Assembly (NCBI GenBank): GCA_903919145.1
Contig: CAIXGW010000052.1
Coordinates: forward strand, 1-64,000
From: an uncultured Myxococcales bacterium
GTDB lineage: Bacteria > Myxococcota_A > UBA9042
Reading direction: 5' to 3'
Length of the DNA stretch: 64,000 nucleotides
Positions 42,678 through 52,579 of this stretch are shown piece by piece (the stretch's first letter is position 1; each line of letters starts with the position of its first letter). The notes beneath the pieces are model-generated. The model had not been told where the DNA came from and did not search any database. It saw only the letters and a list, made by a program, of their open reading frames with translations. The translations under genes and the position numbers were made by a program.

Positions 42678-44840
42678 ATGCGCTGTTTGCCCTTCTCCCT
42701 GTCTGCTCTTGGATCCTCGGTCGCACGCGCGCCGGCCCTGTGGCTGGCCTTGACCGTGGCTGCACCACTCGCGCTGGGCGGCTGCGAAGCCTCGCCGACG
42801 CCAGCGACCACCACTCCTGCCGTCGACACGACCACCGGTAGCGATGCCGCCACAGATGGCAACGCCAGCGCCGACACGGCCGGCGCGGATGCCGGTGCCA
42901 CCGACGCCGCCGGCGCCGACACCTTGAGCGGCGATAGCACCGCCAGCACCGACGCGACCGGTGGCAACGCTGACACAGCCCTGCAAGACACCAGCGCCCA
43001 AGACACCGGCCCGCAAGACACCGGCCCGCAAGATGCGTCGGTCCCGGACGGCGGCGCCAAGGACGGCACCAGCGCCGATACCTCGGCCAAGGACACCACC
43101 GCCGCCGACATCCAGCCGAGCAAGTGCGCCAGCAGCGCCGACTGCCCCAAAGGCTTTGGCGACTGCCAGAGCCACGGCTGCGACACCGCGACCGGCAAGT
43201 GCTTTATCAAAATTGCCCCCGATGGCGCCGCCTGCAAAGTAGCTGGCATCTGCGGCGGCAGCGGCACCTGCCAGATGGGCGCTTGCGCCGTGACGGACAA
43301 CCCCTGCGCCCCCAAAGCGTGCTCGCCCAAGCCGCTCAAGTGCGGCGACACCCTCACCCTGGAGCCCAGCAAGTTTGGCGCATCGGCCATGAATGTCTGG
43401 AGCTGCACTGCTGCCAAGCTGGACGGCGGCGAGCAGGTCTACGCGCTGGCGGCCGAGGCCACGGGGGTCGCTGCGGTGGCCCTGGCTGGCGCTGCGACCG
43501 ACGCGGCCACCTTGGCCCTGATCGCCAATTCTGAAGGCGGGCTCTGCAACGCCACGACCTGCGCCAAAGCTGCGCAGCTGCTCAGCCTTGGCCTAAAGGC
43601 TGGCCAAATCCACACCCTGGTGGTGGACACCAAGTCCGGCCTGGGCGGCTCCTTGACCCTGACGGTGACCTGCGGCAAGCCCCCCAGCTGTGGCGACGGC
43701 ACCTGCAGCCCCGGCGAGACCTGCAACGGCTGCCCCAAAGACTGCGGCGCCTGCCCCGAATGCGGCAACGGCACCTGCGATCCCAAGACGGAGAATTGCG
43801 CCTCCTGCGTTGCCGACTGCGGCGAGTGCAAGATCGCCACCGGTCCCGAATGCACGGCCAAGACTACGCCGGGCTGCAAGGACTGCGCCTGCGAAGCCGC
43901 GGTGTGCAAGATGGACAGCTACTGCTGCCAGACAGCTTGGGATAGCGCCTGCGTGCAAGAGTGCACCGAGGTGGGCGGCCCCATGTGCACCAAGCCCGAT
44001 GCCTGTGGCGACAACGACTGCGGCGACACCGAAGACGCCAAGACCTGCCCGCAAGACTGCGGCGACGCTGTGGGCTGCGGCGACGGCAAGTGCGCAACCA
44101 CCGAAACCTGCAGCGGCTGCCCCCTCGACTGCGGCGTGTGCCCGGCCACCGCCCTGCCGGTCTGCGGCAACGGCAAGTGCGATACCACCGAGCACTGCGG
44201 CACCTGCCCCAAGGACTGCGGCGTATGCAGCACGGACTGCTCCGCTATGACCTCCAAGAACACCCCCGGATGCCCTGGCTGCGCCTGCGAAGCCGAGGTC
44301 TGCAAGCAGGATTCCTACTGCTGCAGCACCGCGTGGGACGGCATTTGCGTCTCTGCCTGCATGAAGCTCGGCCAGCTGGCCTGCCCCAAAGATACCTGCG
44401 GCGACGGCATCTGCAGCGGCACCGAGACCTGCACCTCCTGCGGCAAGGACTGCGGTCCGTGCATCTGCGGTGATGGCACCTGCCAGTCCACCGAGAATGA
44501 CACCACCTGTGTGGCCGACTGCGTCAAGTGCGGCGACGGCAAGTGCTCTGCGACCGAGAATTCCTCTGCATGCCCCGCTGATTGCCCGGTCTGCGGCGAT
44601 GGCGTGTGCTCGCCCAAGGAGTCAGAGACCTCTTGCGCCCAGGACTGCATCAAGTGCGGCGACGGCAAGTGCTCCAAGCCAACGGAATCGCTACAGACCT
44701 GCCCGGAGGACTGCTCCATTGGCTGCAAGAACAAGTGCGGCAAGTCCAGCGAAGACGAGAAGGGCAAGAGCTGCTACTGCGACACCGTCTGCGAGCAGTA
44801 CGGCGACTGCTGCGCCGACAAGAAGCAGTTCTGCCCGTAG
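42678..44840 (+). CDS. Cys-rich repeat lipoprotein with C-terminal somatomedin-B-like module
   Basis: A 720-aa secreted lipoprotein (lipobox ALGGC), with GGAG 4 nt before the ATG. A Thr/Asp/Ala-rich linker with DTGPQ repeats leads to a small Cys domain and a beta domain. Then come about nine copies of CGDGxC...C..DC. Two longer modules are interspersed, each with about eight Cys and a YCCxTAWD motif. The last 39 residues have the CxxxC...CxCDxxCxxxGDCCxD...C spacing of the somatomedin B domain. The many Cys predict disulfides outside the cytoplasm. It is probably an adhesin or surface protein; no enzyme signature is seen. Confidence 0.88.
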   Translation: MRCLPFSLSALGSSVARAPALWLALTVAAPLALGGCEASPTPATTTPAVDTTTGSDAATDGNASADTAGADAGATDAAGADTLSGDSTASTDATGGNADTALQDTSAQDTGPQDTGPQDASVPDGGAKDGTSADTSAKDTTAADIQPSKCASSADCPKGFGDCQSHGCDTATGKCFIKIAPDGAACKVAGICGGSGTCQMGACAVTDNPCAPKACSPKPLKCGDTLTLEPSKFGASAMNVWSCTAAKLDGGEQVYALAAEATGVAAVALAGAATDAATLALIANSEGGLCNATTCAKAAQLLSLGLKAGQIHTLVVDTKSGLGGSLTLTVTCGKPPSCGDGTCSPGETCNGCPKDCGACPECGNGTCDPKTENCASCVADCGECKIATGPECTAKTTPGCKDCACEAAVCKMDSYCCQTAWDSACVQECTEVGGPMCTKPDACGDNDCGDTEDAKTCPQDCGDAVGCGDGKCATTETCSGCPLDCGVCPATALPVCGNGKCDTTEHCGTCPKDCGVCSTDCSAMTSKNTPGCPGCACEAEVCKQDSYCCSTAWDGICVSACMKLGQLACPKDTCGDGICSGTETCTSCGKDCGPCICGDGTCQSTENDTTCVADCVKCGDGKCSATENSSACPADCPVCGDGVCSPKESETSCAQDCIKCGDGKCSKPTESLQTCPEDCSIGCKNKCGKSSEDEKGKSCYCDTVCEQYGDCCADKKQFCP

Positions 44841-44899
44841 CGTCCCAGTGTATTTCATAAATTTCGCGCACTTCTTGGCTGCGCCTTCGAGGGGGGGCC

Positions 44900-47638
44900 A
44901 TGGCCCAAGTTTCTAGCGCGCCGCTGTTGCTGCTGATCGACGGCTCGCACGCGGTCTTCCGGTCGTTCTTTGCGATCCGCCACCTCACCAGCCCTGCGGG
45001 TCTGCCTACCGGCGCAGTGTTTGGCTTCTCGTCGATGCTGCTGAAATTGCTGCGTGAGTACTCGCCCCAGCGCATCGCGGTGTGCTTTGATACCAGCGGG
45101 CCCACGTGGCGCCACGACCTGAGCCAAGCCTACAAGGCCAACCGCCCTGATATGCCTGAAGAATTGCAGGTGCAGTGGCCAATCTGCCAGCGGATCGCCC
45201 AGGAGCTCGGGCTGCCAGTGCTCAACCTGGCAGGGCAAGAAGCGGACGACTTGATCGCCACCTTGGCCCACCGCGGCCAGGCAGCGGGCTTTCAGGTGCT
45301 GATCGTGTCGGGAGACAAGGACTTGATGCAGCTGGTCGACGACGCGGGCAACGGCCGGCCGCCGATCCGCCAGCTCGACGACGGCAAGGGCCAGATCTAC
45401 AACGAAGCGGGCGTGGCAGAGAAGTGGGGAGTCAGCCCCAAGCAGGTCGGCGATCTGCTGTCGATCATGGGCGATTCGGTCGACAACATCGCGGGCGTGC
45501 GCGGCATTGGCGAGAAGGGCGCCGCCAAGCTGCTGCAGCAGTGGGGCACGCTGGACAACATCTGGGCCAACCTGGACCAAGTGCAACCGCCTCGCGCCCA
45601 AGAATTGCTGCGGATGGGCAAGGAAACGGCCGAGCTGGCCAAGCGTCTGGTCAAGCTGGAGCACGAAGTCAATCTGCAGTGGAGCCTGGACGACCTGCAG
45701 CCGCAGCCGGCTCAGCGGGTGCTGCTGGCTCAGTCGTTTGGCGAGCTGGGTTTTCGGCGCCTGACCGCGGACTACCTGGATGCCGCCCCCGCCGCCGAAG
45801 TGTCGGTCCAGGTCGACATCGCGACCGCCGCGGACTTGCCCCCCTTGGCCGAGGCGATGGCCGCAGCTGGGCAGCTGGCGCTGTGGGCCGTTACCGACCT
45901 GGCCGACCCCGAGCGCACCCGCCCGCGCTATGGGCGGCTGGTGGGTCTGGCGCTGGCGACCACGCCAGAGCGCGCCTGGTACCTGCCGATCGATCACGCC
46001 ATGGAGCTCGACAGCCCGGCCAACCTGCCGCTGGCGCTGGTGCAGCAGCACCTGGGGCCACTGCTGGCGGATCCGGCGATCGGCAAATTGGGCAGCGGCA
46101 TCAAGTATGAGCTGCTGGTGCTGCGCGCAGCCGGGCTGCCGGTGGCGGGGCTGCGCGGCGATGCCATGCTGGCCAGCTACTTGTACGAGCCGGAAGCCCA
46201 CAACCACGATCTCAAGGCCATCGTCCAAGCGGTGCTGGCCAGCCCAATGCCAGCGGACGATGCAGCGCTGGGCAAAGGCAAAGCCCAGCTGGGTTGGGAT
46301 GGGGTGACGGCGGCAGCGGCGGCGGCGGTCCTGGGGCAGCGGCCCTGCTGGATCCTCAAGGCTTGCCAAGCATTGGAGCCCAAGCTGGCTCAAGTGCAGG
46401 TCGACCCCCTCTACCGCGACCTGGAGCTGCCGCTGAGCCAGGTCCTGGCCGACATGGAGTACCGCGGCATTGGCCTGGATGTCGACGAGCTGGCCCGCCA
46501 GTCGGCCTGGCTCGCCGGGGAAATTGAGGGCCTTCAGCAGGAAATCTGGCAGTTGTCTGGCGAAACCTTCAACATCGGCTCGCCGGCGCAGCTCGGGCGG
46601 GTGCTGTTTGAGAGCCTCCACCTGCCTGCCAAGAAGAAGACCCAGAGCGGCTGGTCGACGGACCAATCCGTGCTCGAGGGGCTGCAAGATAAGCACCCGG
46701 TGGCCGCCAAGGTGCTGCGCTGGCGCCAGCTGACCAAGCTGCGCTCGACCTATACGGAAATGCTGCCGCAGATGGTGCTGGCGCAGACCGGCCGCATCCA
46801 CACCTGGTTTCACCAAGCCGTGGCGGCGACCGGGCGCCTCAGCTCGATCGACCCCAACCTGCAAAATATCCCGATCCGCAGCACAGAAGGGCGGCGGATT
46901 CGCAGCGCTTTTGTGGCCAGCCCCGGCCGGGTGCTGGTCAGCGCCGACTACAGCCAGATCGAGCTGCGGGTGATGGCCCACCTCGCCAACGACCCCGGGC
47001 TGCAAGAGGCCTTTGCCAAAGGCGCCGACATCCACCGCGAGACTGCGGCGCGGATGTTCAACCTCCTGCCCGACCTCGTCAGCCCGGCCGAGCGCTCTGC
47101 CGCCAAGACCATCAACTTTGGCATCCTCTACGGGATGGGGCCGCAGCGGCTGTCGCGCGAAATCGGCGTCTCTCTCAAAGAAGCCAAGGGCTTTATCGAT
47201 AAGTACTTTGAGCGCTTCCCGGCTGTGCACCTGTGGATGGAGTCGGTGCTGGCCGACGCCCGCAGCAGCGGCGAAGTGCGAACCCTGTTTGGCCGCCGCC
47301 GACCGGTGCCTGGGGTCAACAGCGCCAACCAAGCCGACCGGGCCGCGGCCGAGCGCGTGGCCATCAACACGCCGGTCCAGGGCACCGCCGCCGACTTGAT
47401 CAAGCGCGCCATGTTGCTGGTGCAAGGCGAGCTGGCGAACGCCGGGCTCTGCGCCGATCTGCTGCTGCAGGTTCACGATGAACTGGTTCTGGAATGTGCA
47501 CTGGCAGATGCCCCAGCCGTCGCCGCTGCCGTTCGCGCGGCCATGGAAAAGGCCGGTCGCACGGCAGATGGAGCCGAGCTCAAGGTTCCGCTGCAGGTTG
47601 AAGTTCACTGGGGCCACAGCTGGGCCGAAGCCCACTGA
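44900..47638 (+). CDS. polA: DNA polymerase I
   Basis: A 912-aa protein. The 5'-3' exonuclease domain (about 1-300) has the metal-site strands EADDLIATLA and SGDKDLMQLV and the H3TH DNA-binding segment. The polymerase domain has motif A ADYSQIELR (starting near residue 681), the motif B O-helix RSAAKTINFGILYG, and motif C VHDELVLE (858-865), all intact. The middle 3'-5' exonuclease domain keeps its outline but has lost the metal ligands: no DxE at the first site, KYE in place of KYD, and no third Asp. It should lack proofreading, like Taq polymerase. AGGGGGGG lies just before the ATG. Confidence 0.98.
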   Translation: MAQVSSAPLLLLIDGSHAVFRSFFAIRHLTSPAGLPTGAVFGFSSMLLKLLREYSPQRIAVCFDTSGPTWRHDLSQAYKANRPDMPEELQVQWPICQRIAQELGLPVLNLAGQEADDLIATLAHRGQAAGFQVLIVSGDKDLMQLVDDAGNGRPPIRQLDDGKGQIYNEAGVAEKWGVSPKQVGDLLSIMGDSVDNIAGVRGIGEKGAAKLLQQWGTLDNIWANLDQVQPPRAQELLRMGKETAELAKRLVKLEHEVNLQWSLDDLQPQPAQRVLLAQSFGELGFRRLTADYLDAAPAAEVSVQVDIATAADLPPLAEAMAAAGQLALWAVTDLADPERTRPRYGRLVGLALATTPERAWYLPIDHAMELDSPANLPLALVQQHLGPLLADPAIGKLGSGIKYELLVLRAAGLPVAGLRGDAMLASYLYEPEAHNHDLKAIVQAVLASPMPADDAALGKGKAQLGWDGVTAAAAAAVLGQRPCWILKACQALEPKLAQVQVDPLYRDLELPLSQVLADMEYRGIGLDVDELARQSAWLAGEIEGLQQEIWQLSGETFNIGSPAQLGRVLFESLHLPAKKKTQSGWSTDQSVLEGLQDKHPVAAKVLRWRQLTKLRSTYTEMLPQMVLAQTGRIHTWFHQAVAATGRLSSIDPNLQNIPIRSTEGRRIRSAFVASPGRVLVSADYSQIELRVMAHLANDPGLQEAFAKGADIHRETAARMFNLLPDLVSPAERSAAKTINFGILYGMGPQRLSREIGVSLKEAKGFIDKYFERFPAVHLWMESVLADARSSGEVRTLFGRRRPVPGVNSANQADRAAAERVAINTPVQGTAADLIKRAMLLVQGELANAGLCADLLLQVHDELVLECALADAPAVAAAVRAAMEKAGRTADGAELKVPLQVEVHWGHSWAEAH

Positions 47639-47698
47639 CGCCGGCAAGCGGCGCCTGGCGAATTTGCATCCTCGCTTGGGATTGGGGATGCTCCACAC

Positions 47699-49096
47699 AT
47701 GAGGGTCGCCAGTTTGCCACCGCTGAAAGCGCCACCAAGAATCCTTTGTTGGTTGTCACGGCCACGCTTGGTGGGTCGCCAAGCGCTCTGCTGCGCCTCC
47801 ACAGCGGCGGGCCGGCCGCAGGGCGATCGGCTTGGAATTCTAGGAGCCAGGCCGCCGGTCTACTGGGTCTTGCTGCTTTGGATGGCAACTTGGCTTGGGT
47901 GCGCCAAGGGCGACGTCGAGTGCGCCGACGGTGCCTGCCCGGTTGGCTACCGCTGCGTGGCGGCCACGGGCCTGTGCGAGGTCGAGAGCAATGGCCCGGC
48001 CCTGCAGACTTCGCTGTTTGGCGCCATCGCCGCGGTCGGCAAGCCCACGGGCCCACCGGTCGTAGTTGGCTTTGCCAAGGATCGCCAGAGTCTGGCGGTG
48101 ATCGACGGCGACGCGGTCAATTTCCTGGCCGGACCAGCCGCCAACTCCAGCCAGCAGCCCGCAGGCCAAGCCAGCGCTGCCGTCCGATCAGAGGACGGCG
48201 ACCTGCACATTGCCTGGGTCCGCGACGCCGATCACACCCTCTGGCACGCCCTTGGCCACGGCGGCACCTGGCAGGTCGACCAGATCAGCGAGGCCAAGGC
48301 CGGCACCGTCGCCCGCCCCGTCGCCATGGGCTGGTGGCAGGGCCAGCCGGTCATCGCCTGGCGGGCCGGCGATGCGGCCGCCGTGCGGGTCGGACGACGC
48401 CAGGCCAGCGGCAATTGGGCCATCCAAGCCCTGCCGCCGCCACCGCCGCCGCGCAAGGGAGCCGCCCCCACCAATGACATGGGCCGCTCGCTGGCTCTGG
48501 CGACCCCCAGCGCGGGCTTGACCATTGCCACCTATGACGGAACCCACGGCGATGTCCTGCTGAGTGTAGACAGCGGCGACGGCTGGTCCACCGCCCGCCT
48601 GGCTGGCACGGACCCCACCTCCGGGGCCGACACCGGCGACATGGGCCACCCGCTGGCCTTGGCCGTCGGGCCCGATGGCGAGCTGGTGCTGGCCTACCGC
48701 AATGCCAGCCGCAGCGCCGTGATGCTGGCCCGCGCCGCCAAAGGTGTGGTCAGCCATGAGCTGGTTGCCAGCGGCAACGTGGTGGGCCCAGCGGGCACCG
48801 AGCAGCGCGACTGGATCGGCTCCAACTTGAGCTTGGCCGTGCGCTCGGATGGCAAGGCCGCAGTGGCCTGGTCCAACGGCTCGCGCTGGAACATCGAGCT
48901 GGGGCTACAGAAACCGGCCGGCGGCTTTGCGCGCATCAGTCCGCCTGCGTCGATGGTAGGCAAGGGCAAGCAGCTGTGGCCCGCCATCAGCGGCGGCTCG
49001 GCGATCTGGCTCAGCTGGGTGGCCGCAGACGCCAGCCGCGGTCCGTCCGGCTCGCGGGTGGTGCAGTGGGCCGTGCCGGCGGAGGCATGGAAATGA
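47699..49096 (+). CDS. lipoprotein with repeated beta (propeller-like) modules
   Basis: A 465-aa protein. A hydrophobic segment ending TWLGC (lipobox) lies about 66 residues in, so the true start is probably later than the ATG given; no ATG or GTG with a ribosome site is evident. A short Cys motif (CADGACPVGYRCV) follows, then repeating beta units (LHIAWVRDADHTLWHAL, PVIAWRAG, LVLAYRNASRSAVML), suggesting a beta-propeller. Secreted, function unknown. Its stop overlaps the next lipoprotein start (ATGA). Confidence 0.75.
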   Translation: MRVASLPPLKAPPRILCWLSRPRLVGRQALCCASTAAGRPQGDRLGILGARPPVYWVLLLWMATWLGCAKGDVECADGACPVGYRCVAATGLCEVESNGPALQTSLFGAIAAVGKPTGPPVVVGFAKDRQSLAVIDGDAVNFLAGPAANSSQQPAGQASAAVRSEDGDLHIAWVRDADHTLWHALGHGGTWQVDQISEAKAGTVARPVAMGWWQGQPVIAWRAGDAAAVRVGRRQASGNWAIQALPPPPPPRKGAAPTNDMGRSLALATPSAGLTIATYDGTHGDVLLSVDSGDGWSTARLAGTDPTSGADTGDMGHPLALAVGPDGELVLAYRNASRSAVMLARAAKGVVSHELVASGNVVGPAGTEQRDWIGSNLSLAVRSDGKAAVAWSNGSRWNIELGLQKPAGGFARISPPASMVGKGKQLWPAISGGSAIWLSWVAADASRGPSGSRVVQWAVPAEAWK

Positions 49097-50628
49097 GCAC
49101 TGGGCCGCTTGCGGCATGGCTCACCCCAGCCTTGGCAGTGCTGGTCGCCCTCGCGGGCTGCACAAGCCCCTGGTCGCCGCTGGACGCGCCGCTGCCGCCC
49201 TCCCACCGCGTCAGCTCTGGCCTGCGCCTGGCAGTAGCCGGCCAGGATCTGCCCAAGGTTGGCGAGACGATTCGAGTTCTGACCGGCAAGCAGGTGGAGT
49301 TTGCCGCGGCTCCCGCACCGATTGGCGCCACCGGCCACCAGCGCTCGGCCATCGCCGGCGCCCTGGAGGTGGCGGCGGTGCAGGTGGCCTGGAAAGCACA
49401 GGGAACTCTGCGGGTCGAGGCCAACATCGCAAAGCTGCAGCTGCCTTTGTCGATTGGCAAGTCCGGCGCAGCGTCGTGCGCGCTCAAGTGGCTTGGCCAA
49501 GGCGGCAAGGGCGTCGTCAGCGTGCGCCTGGGCCCCGGCAGCCCGGGGCAGGTCCAGGCAGAACTGGTCGATGCGCCGCAACTACTTTGGAAAGAAGCCG
49601 GATTTTCGGTGGGCGAGGAATGCCTAGCGCCCCTGGGCCAGGCCGCCGGCGAAGAGGCCGACCAGGAGATCCGCCAGGTCCTGGCCGATGCCCTGCTGCC
49701 GCGTCTGGCCGCCGCGGCCCTGCACGCCCTGCGCACCGCCTATCCTGGGCAGCTGGCGGTGGCGGGCCAGACGTCGATTGGCCAGCCGGGGTCCTCTAAC
49801 CTCAGCGTGAGGATCGACAGCGCCTATGCCGACAGTCAAGGCGCCGGAGCGATTCAAGATAGCGCCGGGCTGGCGGTGGCCCAGCTGGACGTGGCCATCG
49901 ACGTAGACCGCCACCCCTGCGCCGCCGACGCCGCTCCGCCGCAGCTGCTGGCCCAGGCCAAGCTGCAGCCAACCCAGGTCCCGGTGGGAGAAGGACTGCT
50001 CCGCCGCGGCATCAACCTGGACGGGGCGCTGGTGGCCCACTTGGCCTGGGCCTGGGCGCGCGCGGGCGGCTGGTGCCGGCAGACGCCCCTGAACGGCTCG
50101 ACCCAGCTGCCCTTGCAGTGGCTACAGGAAATCGCCCCCGACTTGGCTGATTGGCTCGACAGCGCGCCAAGCGCGGTGCGCCTGTGGCCCCACGCCTCGC
50201 CAGAGGTGGCGGTCATGGACTGGCAGGACGCCCCGGCACTGCATTGGACCATCACTGACGCCAGCCTGGAGATCATCGCCCCGGTCGGCGGGGCAGAAGC
50301 CGTGGTGCTCACCCTGCGCGGCCGGCTGCGCGGAGTGCTGCGGCCCACCATCGGCAGCGGTGGCAAGGTGCAGCTGGTCAACGTCCAATCCGCCATGGAC
50401 AGCGCCGTCGTCTCAAGCCCCATGCTCGGCGATGCCGTGGCAGCCGGCGGTAGCGAGCGGCTGGCGCAGCTGGTGCACTTTGCCGTCAAGGGAATCTCAG
50501 AGCCCGCCACCGTGTTGCCGCTGGAGTCCGCGTTGCCGCCGGGCACAGTGGCAACTTCAGTGACCCGCACCGGCCAGAGCCTGTGGCTGTGGCTAGACGG
50601 CGGTCTACAGCCGAATTCGGGCCTCTAG
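49093..50628 (+). CDS. lipoprotein, unknown function
   Basis: A 511-aa lipoprotein with a signal ending LVALAGC. The start is the second of two ATGs: GGAGG is 7 nt upstream of it, only 1 nt from the first, and it forms the ATGA overlap with the preceding gene. The mature protein is beta-rich with scattered Cys and no family I recognise. The pair 47699-49096 and 49093-50628 is translationally coupled, so the two lipoproteins may form a complex. Confidence 0.8.
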   Translation: MSTGPLAAWLTPALAVLVALAGCTSPWSPLDAPLPPSHRVSSGLRLAVAGQDLPKVGETIRVLTGKQVEFAAAPAPIGATGHQRSAIAGALEVAAVQVAWKAQGTLRVEANIAKLQLPLSIGKSGAASCALKWLGQGGKGVVSVRLGPGSPGQVQAELVDAPQLLWKEAGFSVGEECLAPLGQAAGEEADQEIRQVLADALLPRLAAAALHALRTAYPGQLAVAGQTSIGQPGSSNLSVRIDSAYADSQGAGAIQDSAGLAVAQLDVAIDVDRHPCAADAAPPQLLAQAKLQPTQVPVGEGLLRRGINLDGALVAHLAWAWARAGGWCRQTPLNGSTQLPLQWLQEIAPDLADWLDSAPSAVRLWPHASPEVAVMDWQDAPALHWTITDASLEIIAPVGGAEAVVLTLRGRLRGVLRPTIGSGGKVQLVNVQSAMDSAVVSSPMLGDAVAAGGSERLAQLVHFAVKGISEPATVLPLESALPPGTVATSVTRTGQSLWLWLDGGLQPNSGL

Positions 50629-50750
50629 AGCAGGCGCGGCCAAGGCAAAAAGCCGGCTTGTTTGCAGTGCGCCGCGATCAGCTGTAACAATTCGCCCCGG
50701 ATGCGGCCCTGCAGCGGCCGCTATCAGATGCAGCAGGAGCAACGATCATT

Positions 50751-51494
50751 ATGAATATCAAGGGCTTTATCTATGGCAGACCGGCAGCTCACCCATGGCT
50801 GCGCGCGGTCGCGGCCCTTGGCGTCTTGCTGACCAGTGCCTCTGCCAGCGCCGGAGAGCCGGCCAAGAAGGCCGACAAGCGCACCGTCATCAGCTACCAG
50901 AGCACCCTCAAGGATGACGACAACAAGCCCGTCTCCGGCATCTTCCAGTTGCAGTTTGAGCTGCGCAAACCGTCCTCCAAAAAGGCATTTTGGAAAGAGA
51001 AGCACTGGACCGCGGTCGACAACGGCCACTACGCCATCCACCTGGGGCGCGTCAGCAACCTGCCCAAGGATCTGGACCCCAAGAGCGCCGTGCTTGCGGT
51101 GAGCATCCCCGGCGTGGGCCTGGTTCTAGAAGAAGCCTTGGCCGGCGGCGGAGCGGCGCTGGGCGAAGAAGTGGCGATGGGCGGCGGCGACGGCAAGCGC
51201 ATTGTGTCCTTTGCCGAAAAGGCCGGTTTTGCCTTTGAGGCCGAGCGGGCTCAGAACGCTGATCGCCTTGGCAATTTCACCGCCAAGCTGCTGCAAGACG
51301 CTCTGGACGAGCTGCAAAAGCGCAAGCTCAAGGTCAAGGTCGGGCGCAATCACATCAACCTGACCTCGGTCGGCGGTGTAGGCGGCACGCCCTTTGAGGC
51401 GATCTGCCCGGCCAACATGGTGTCGGTTGGCATCCGCGGCGGCGCCGGCATCTACATCGACAACTTCCAGGTCGTCTGCGCCCCGCTGGAGTAG
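50751..51494 (+). CDS. secreted protein with CPxxMVSVGIRG C-terminal motif
   Basis: A 247-aa protein with a signal peptide ending SASAGEP. A first domain reads like a carboxypeptidase-regulatory or Ig-like module (GIFQLQFELRKPS), a helical segment follows, and the C-terminus has CPANMVSVGIRGGAGIYIDN ending FQVVC. This Cys-flanked strand pair recurs in myxobacterial secreted proteins and recalls jacalin-type folds. AGGAG lies 11 nt before the ATG. It is the first of five closely spaced plus-strand genes. Confidence 0.78.
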   Translation: MNIKGFIYGRPAAHPWLRAVAALGVLLTSASASAGEPAKKADKRTVISYQSTLKDDDNKPVSGIFQLQFELRKPSSKKAFWKEKHWTAVDNGHYAIHLGRVSNLPKDLDPKSAVLAVSIPGVGLVLEEALAGGGAALGEEVAMGGGDGKRIVSFAEKAGFAFEAERAQNADRLGNFTAKLLQDALDELQKRKLKVKVGRNHINLTSVGGVGGTPFEAICPANMVSVGIRGGAGIYIDNFQVVCAPLE

Positions 51495-51496
51495 CT

Positions 51497-51952
51497 GTGA
51501 CCTACACCGACAAGCCCGGACCGATCTTGACCGTGGACTGCGTGGTCGAGCGCCCCTTGGCCGATGGCCGCAGCGGCGTTGTGCTGGTCGAGCGGCGCTG
51601 GCCGCCCCACGGCTGGGCCCTGCCTGGGGGCCACGTCGATGCCGGTGAATCCTGCGAGACCGCCGCCTTGCGCGAACTGCTAGAAGAGACGGGGCTGGTC
51701 GGCCGCCTGCTCTACCAGATGCACACCTATTCCGAGCCAAGCCGCGACCCGCGCAAACCCACCGTTTCCGTGGTGTATGCCGCCCAGGCGCAGGGCGATC
51801 TGCTGGCCGGAGACGACGCCAGCCGGGCGGAGATCTTCGCCTGGGAAGACCTGCCGCCGCTGTGCTTTGACCACGCGCAGATCCTGGCTGACTACCGCAG
51901 CGGCCGCTTCGCCCCGGCGCTGGGCCTGCCGACGCCCAGCGATCGGGCCTAG
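51497..51952 (+). CDS. Nudix hydrolase
   Basis: A 151-aa protein with a complete Nudix box: GGHVDAGE, seven residues, then RELLEETGL (GX5EX7REUXEEXGU). Hydrolyses nucleoside diphosphate derivatives; the size and WEDLPPL motif suggest an ADP-ribose or 8-oxo-nucleotide type, but specificity is not determinable. The start is GTG, 2 nt after the previous stop, with GGAG 5 nt upstream. Confidence 0.93.
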   Translation: MTYTDKPGPILTVDCVVERPLADGRSGVVLVERRWPPHGWALPGGHVDAGESCETAALRELLEETGLVGRLLYQMHTYSEPSRDPRKPTVSVVYAAQAQGDLLAGDDASRAEIFAWEDLPPLCFDHAQILADYRSGRFAPALGLPTPSDRA

Positions 51953-51961
51953 ACCACCGCC

Positions 51962-52579
51962 ATGAGCGATCCCACGGCAAGGCCCTGGCGATCACCGCGC
52001 CGCCGCAGCCCTGGAGTGCTGTCGACCGCTGCGGCAGCCTTGGCGCTCTGGCTGCTGTGCCTTTGCAGCGGCTGCGCTGCCGACACTGACTTCGGCGGCA
52101 TTTGGCACGGCATTGCCCCAACCCAGGGCCCCGCCAACGATCTGCTCTACGGCCCCAACGGCGAACCCCTGGCCCTGGAGCTGGTCCTTGGAGAATATGG
52201 CCCAGATTTGGCGGGCTTGCTGAGGTTTTACAAGCAGGGCAGCTTCGTGCGGGCCCGCGACGCCAATCCCCCGGACTCAGAATGCGCCTGCTCTCTGCTC
52301 TACGGCGGGCGCTCTGCCGGCGGCGTGGCGGCATTTGCCCTGCGCGGCTGCCTGCCCGGGGCGGCCACCAAAGTCGAGGTACGGACGCGCGCTACGCTGT
52401 CGCGCGACGACCTGGGCGTCCTGCAGCTCAAGCTCGTGGTCGATGAGCCGACCTCTGCCCATCACGCCAAGGCGGTGGTGGTGACGCTGCTGCCACAGGC
52501 CTCGGCCAGTGAGGTCAGCGATGCCGACCTGCTTTGTCCGGTCGGTCCCACTGCCGGCAACCCTGCGAGCGGCCAGTGA
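51962..52579 (+). CDS. lipoprotein, unknown function
   Basis: A 205-aa protein. A basic N-region and hydrophobic stretch end in a lipobox (LCLCSGC). The mature protein begins FGGIWHG and is beta-rich with four Cys. No family recognised. It starts 9 nt after the Nudix stop, and its own stop overlaps the GTG of the next gene (GTGA), so it is coupled to the outer-membrane-like protein. Confidence 0.75.
   Translation: MSDPTARPWRSPRRRSPGVLSTAAAALALWLLCLCSGCAADTDFGGIWHGIAPTQGPANDLLYGPNGEPLALELVLGEYGPDLAGLLRFYKQGSFVRARDANPPDSECACSLLYGGRSAGGVAAFALRGCLPGAATKVEVRTRATLSRDDLGVLQLKLVVDEPTSAHHAKAVVVTLLPQASASEVSDADLLCPVGPTAGNPASGQ

Noticed and set aside
44855-47698. 947-aa frame antisense to polA
   Set aside because: Shadow of a strongly conserved polymerase gene in GC-rich DNA; no motifs, no ribosome site.
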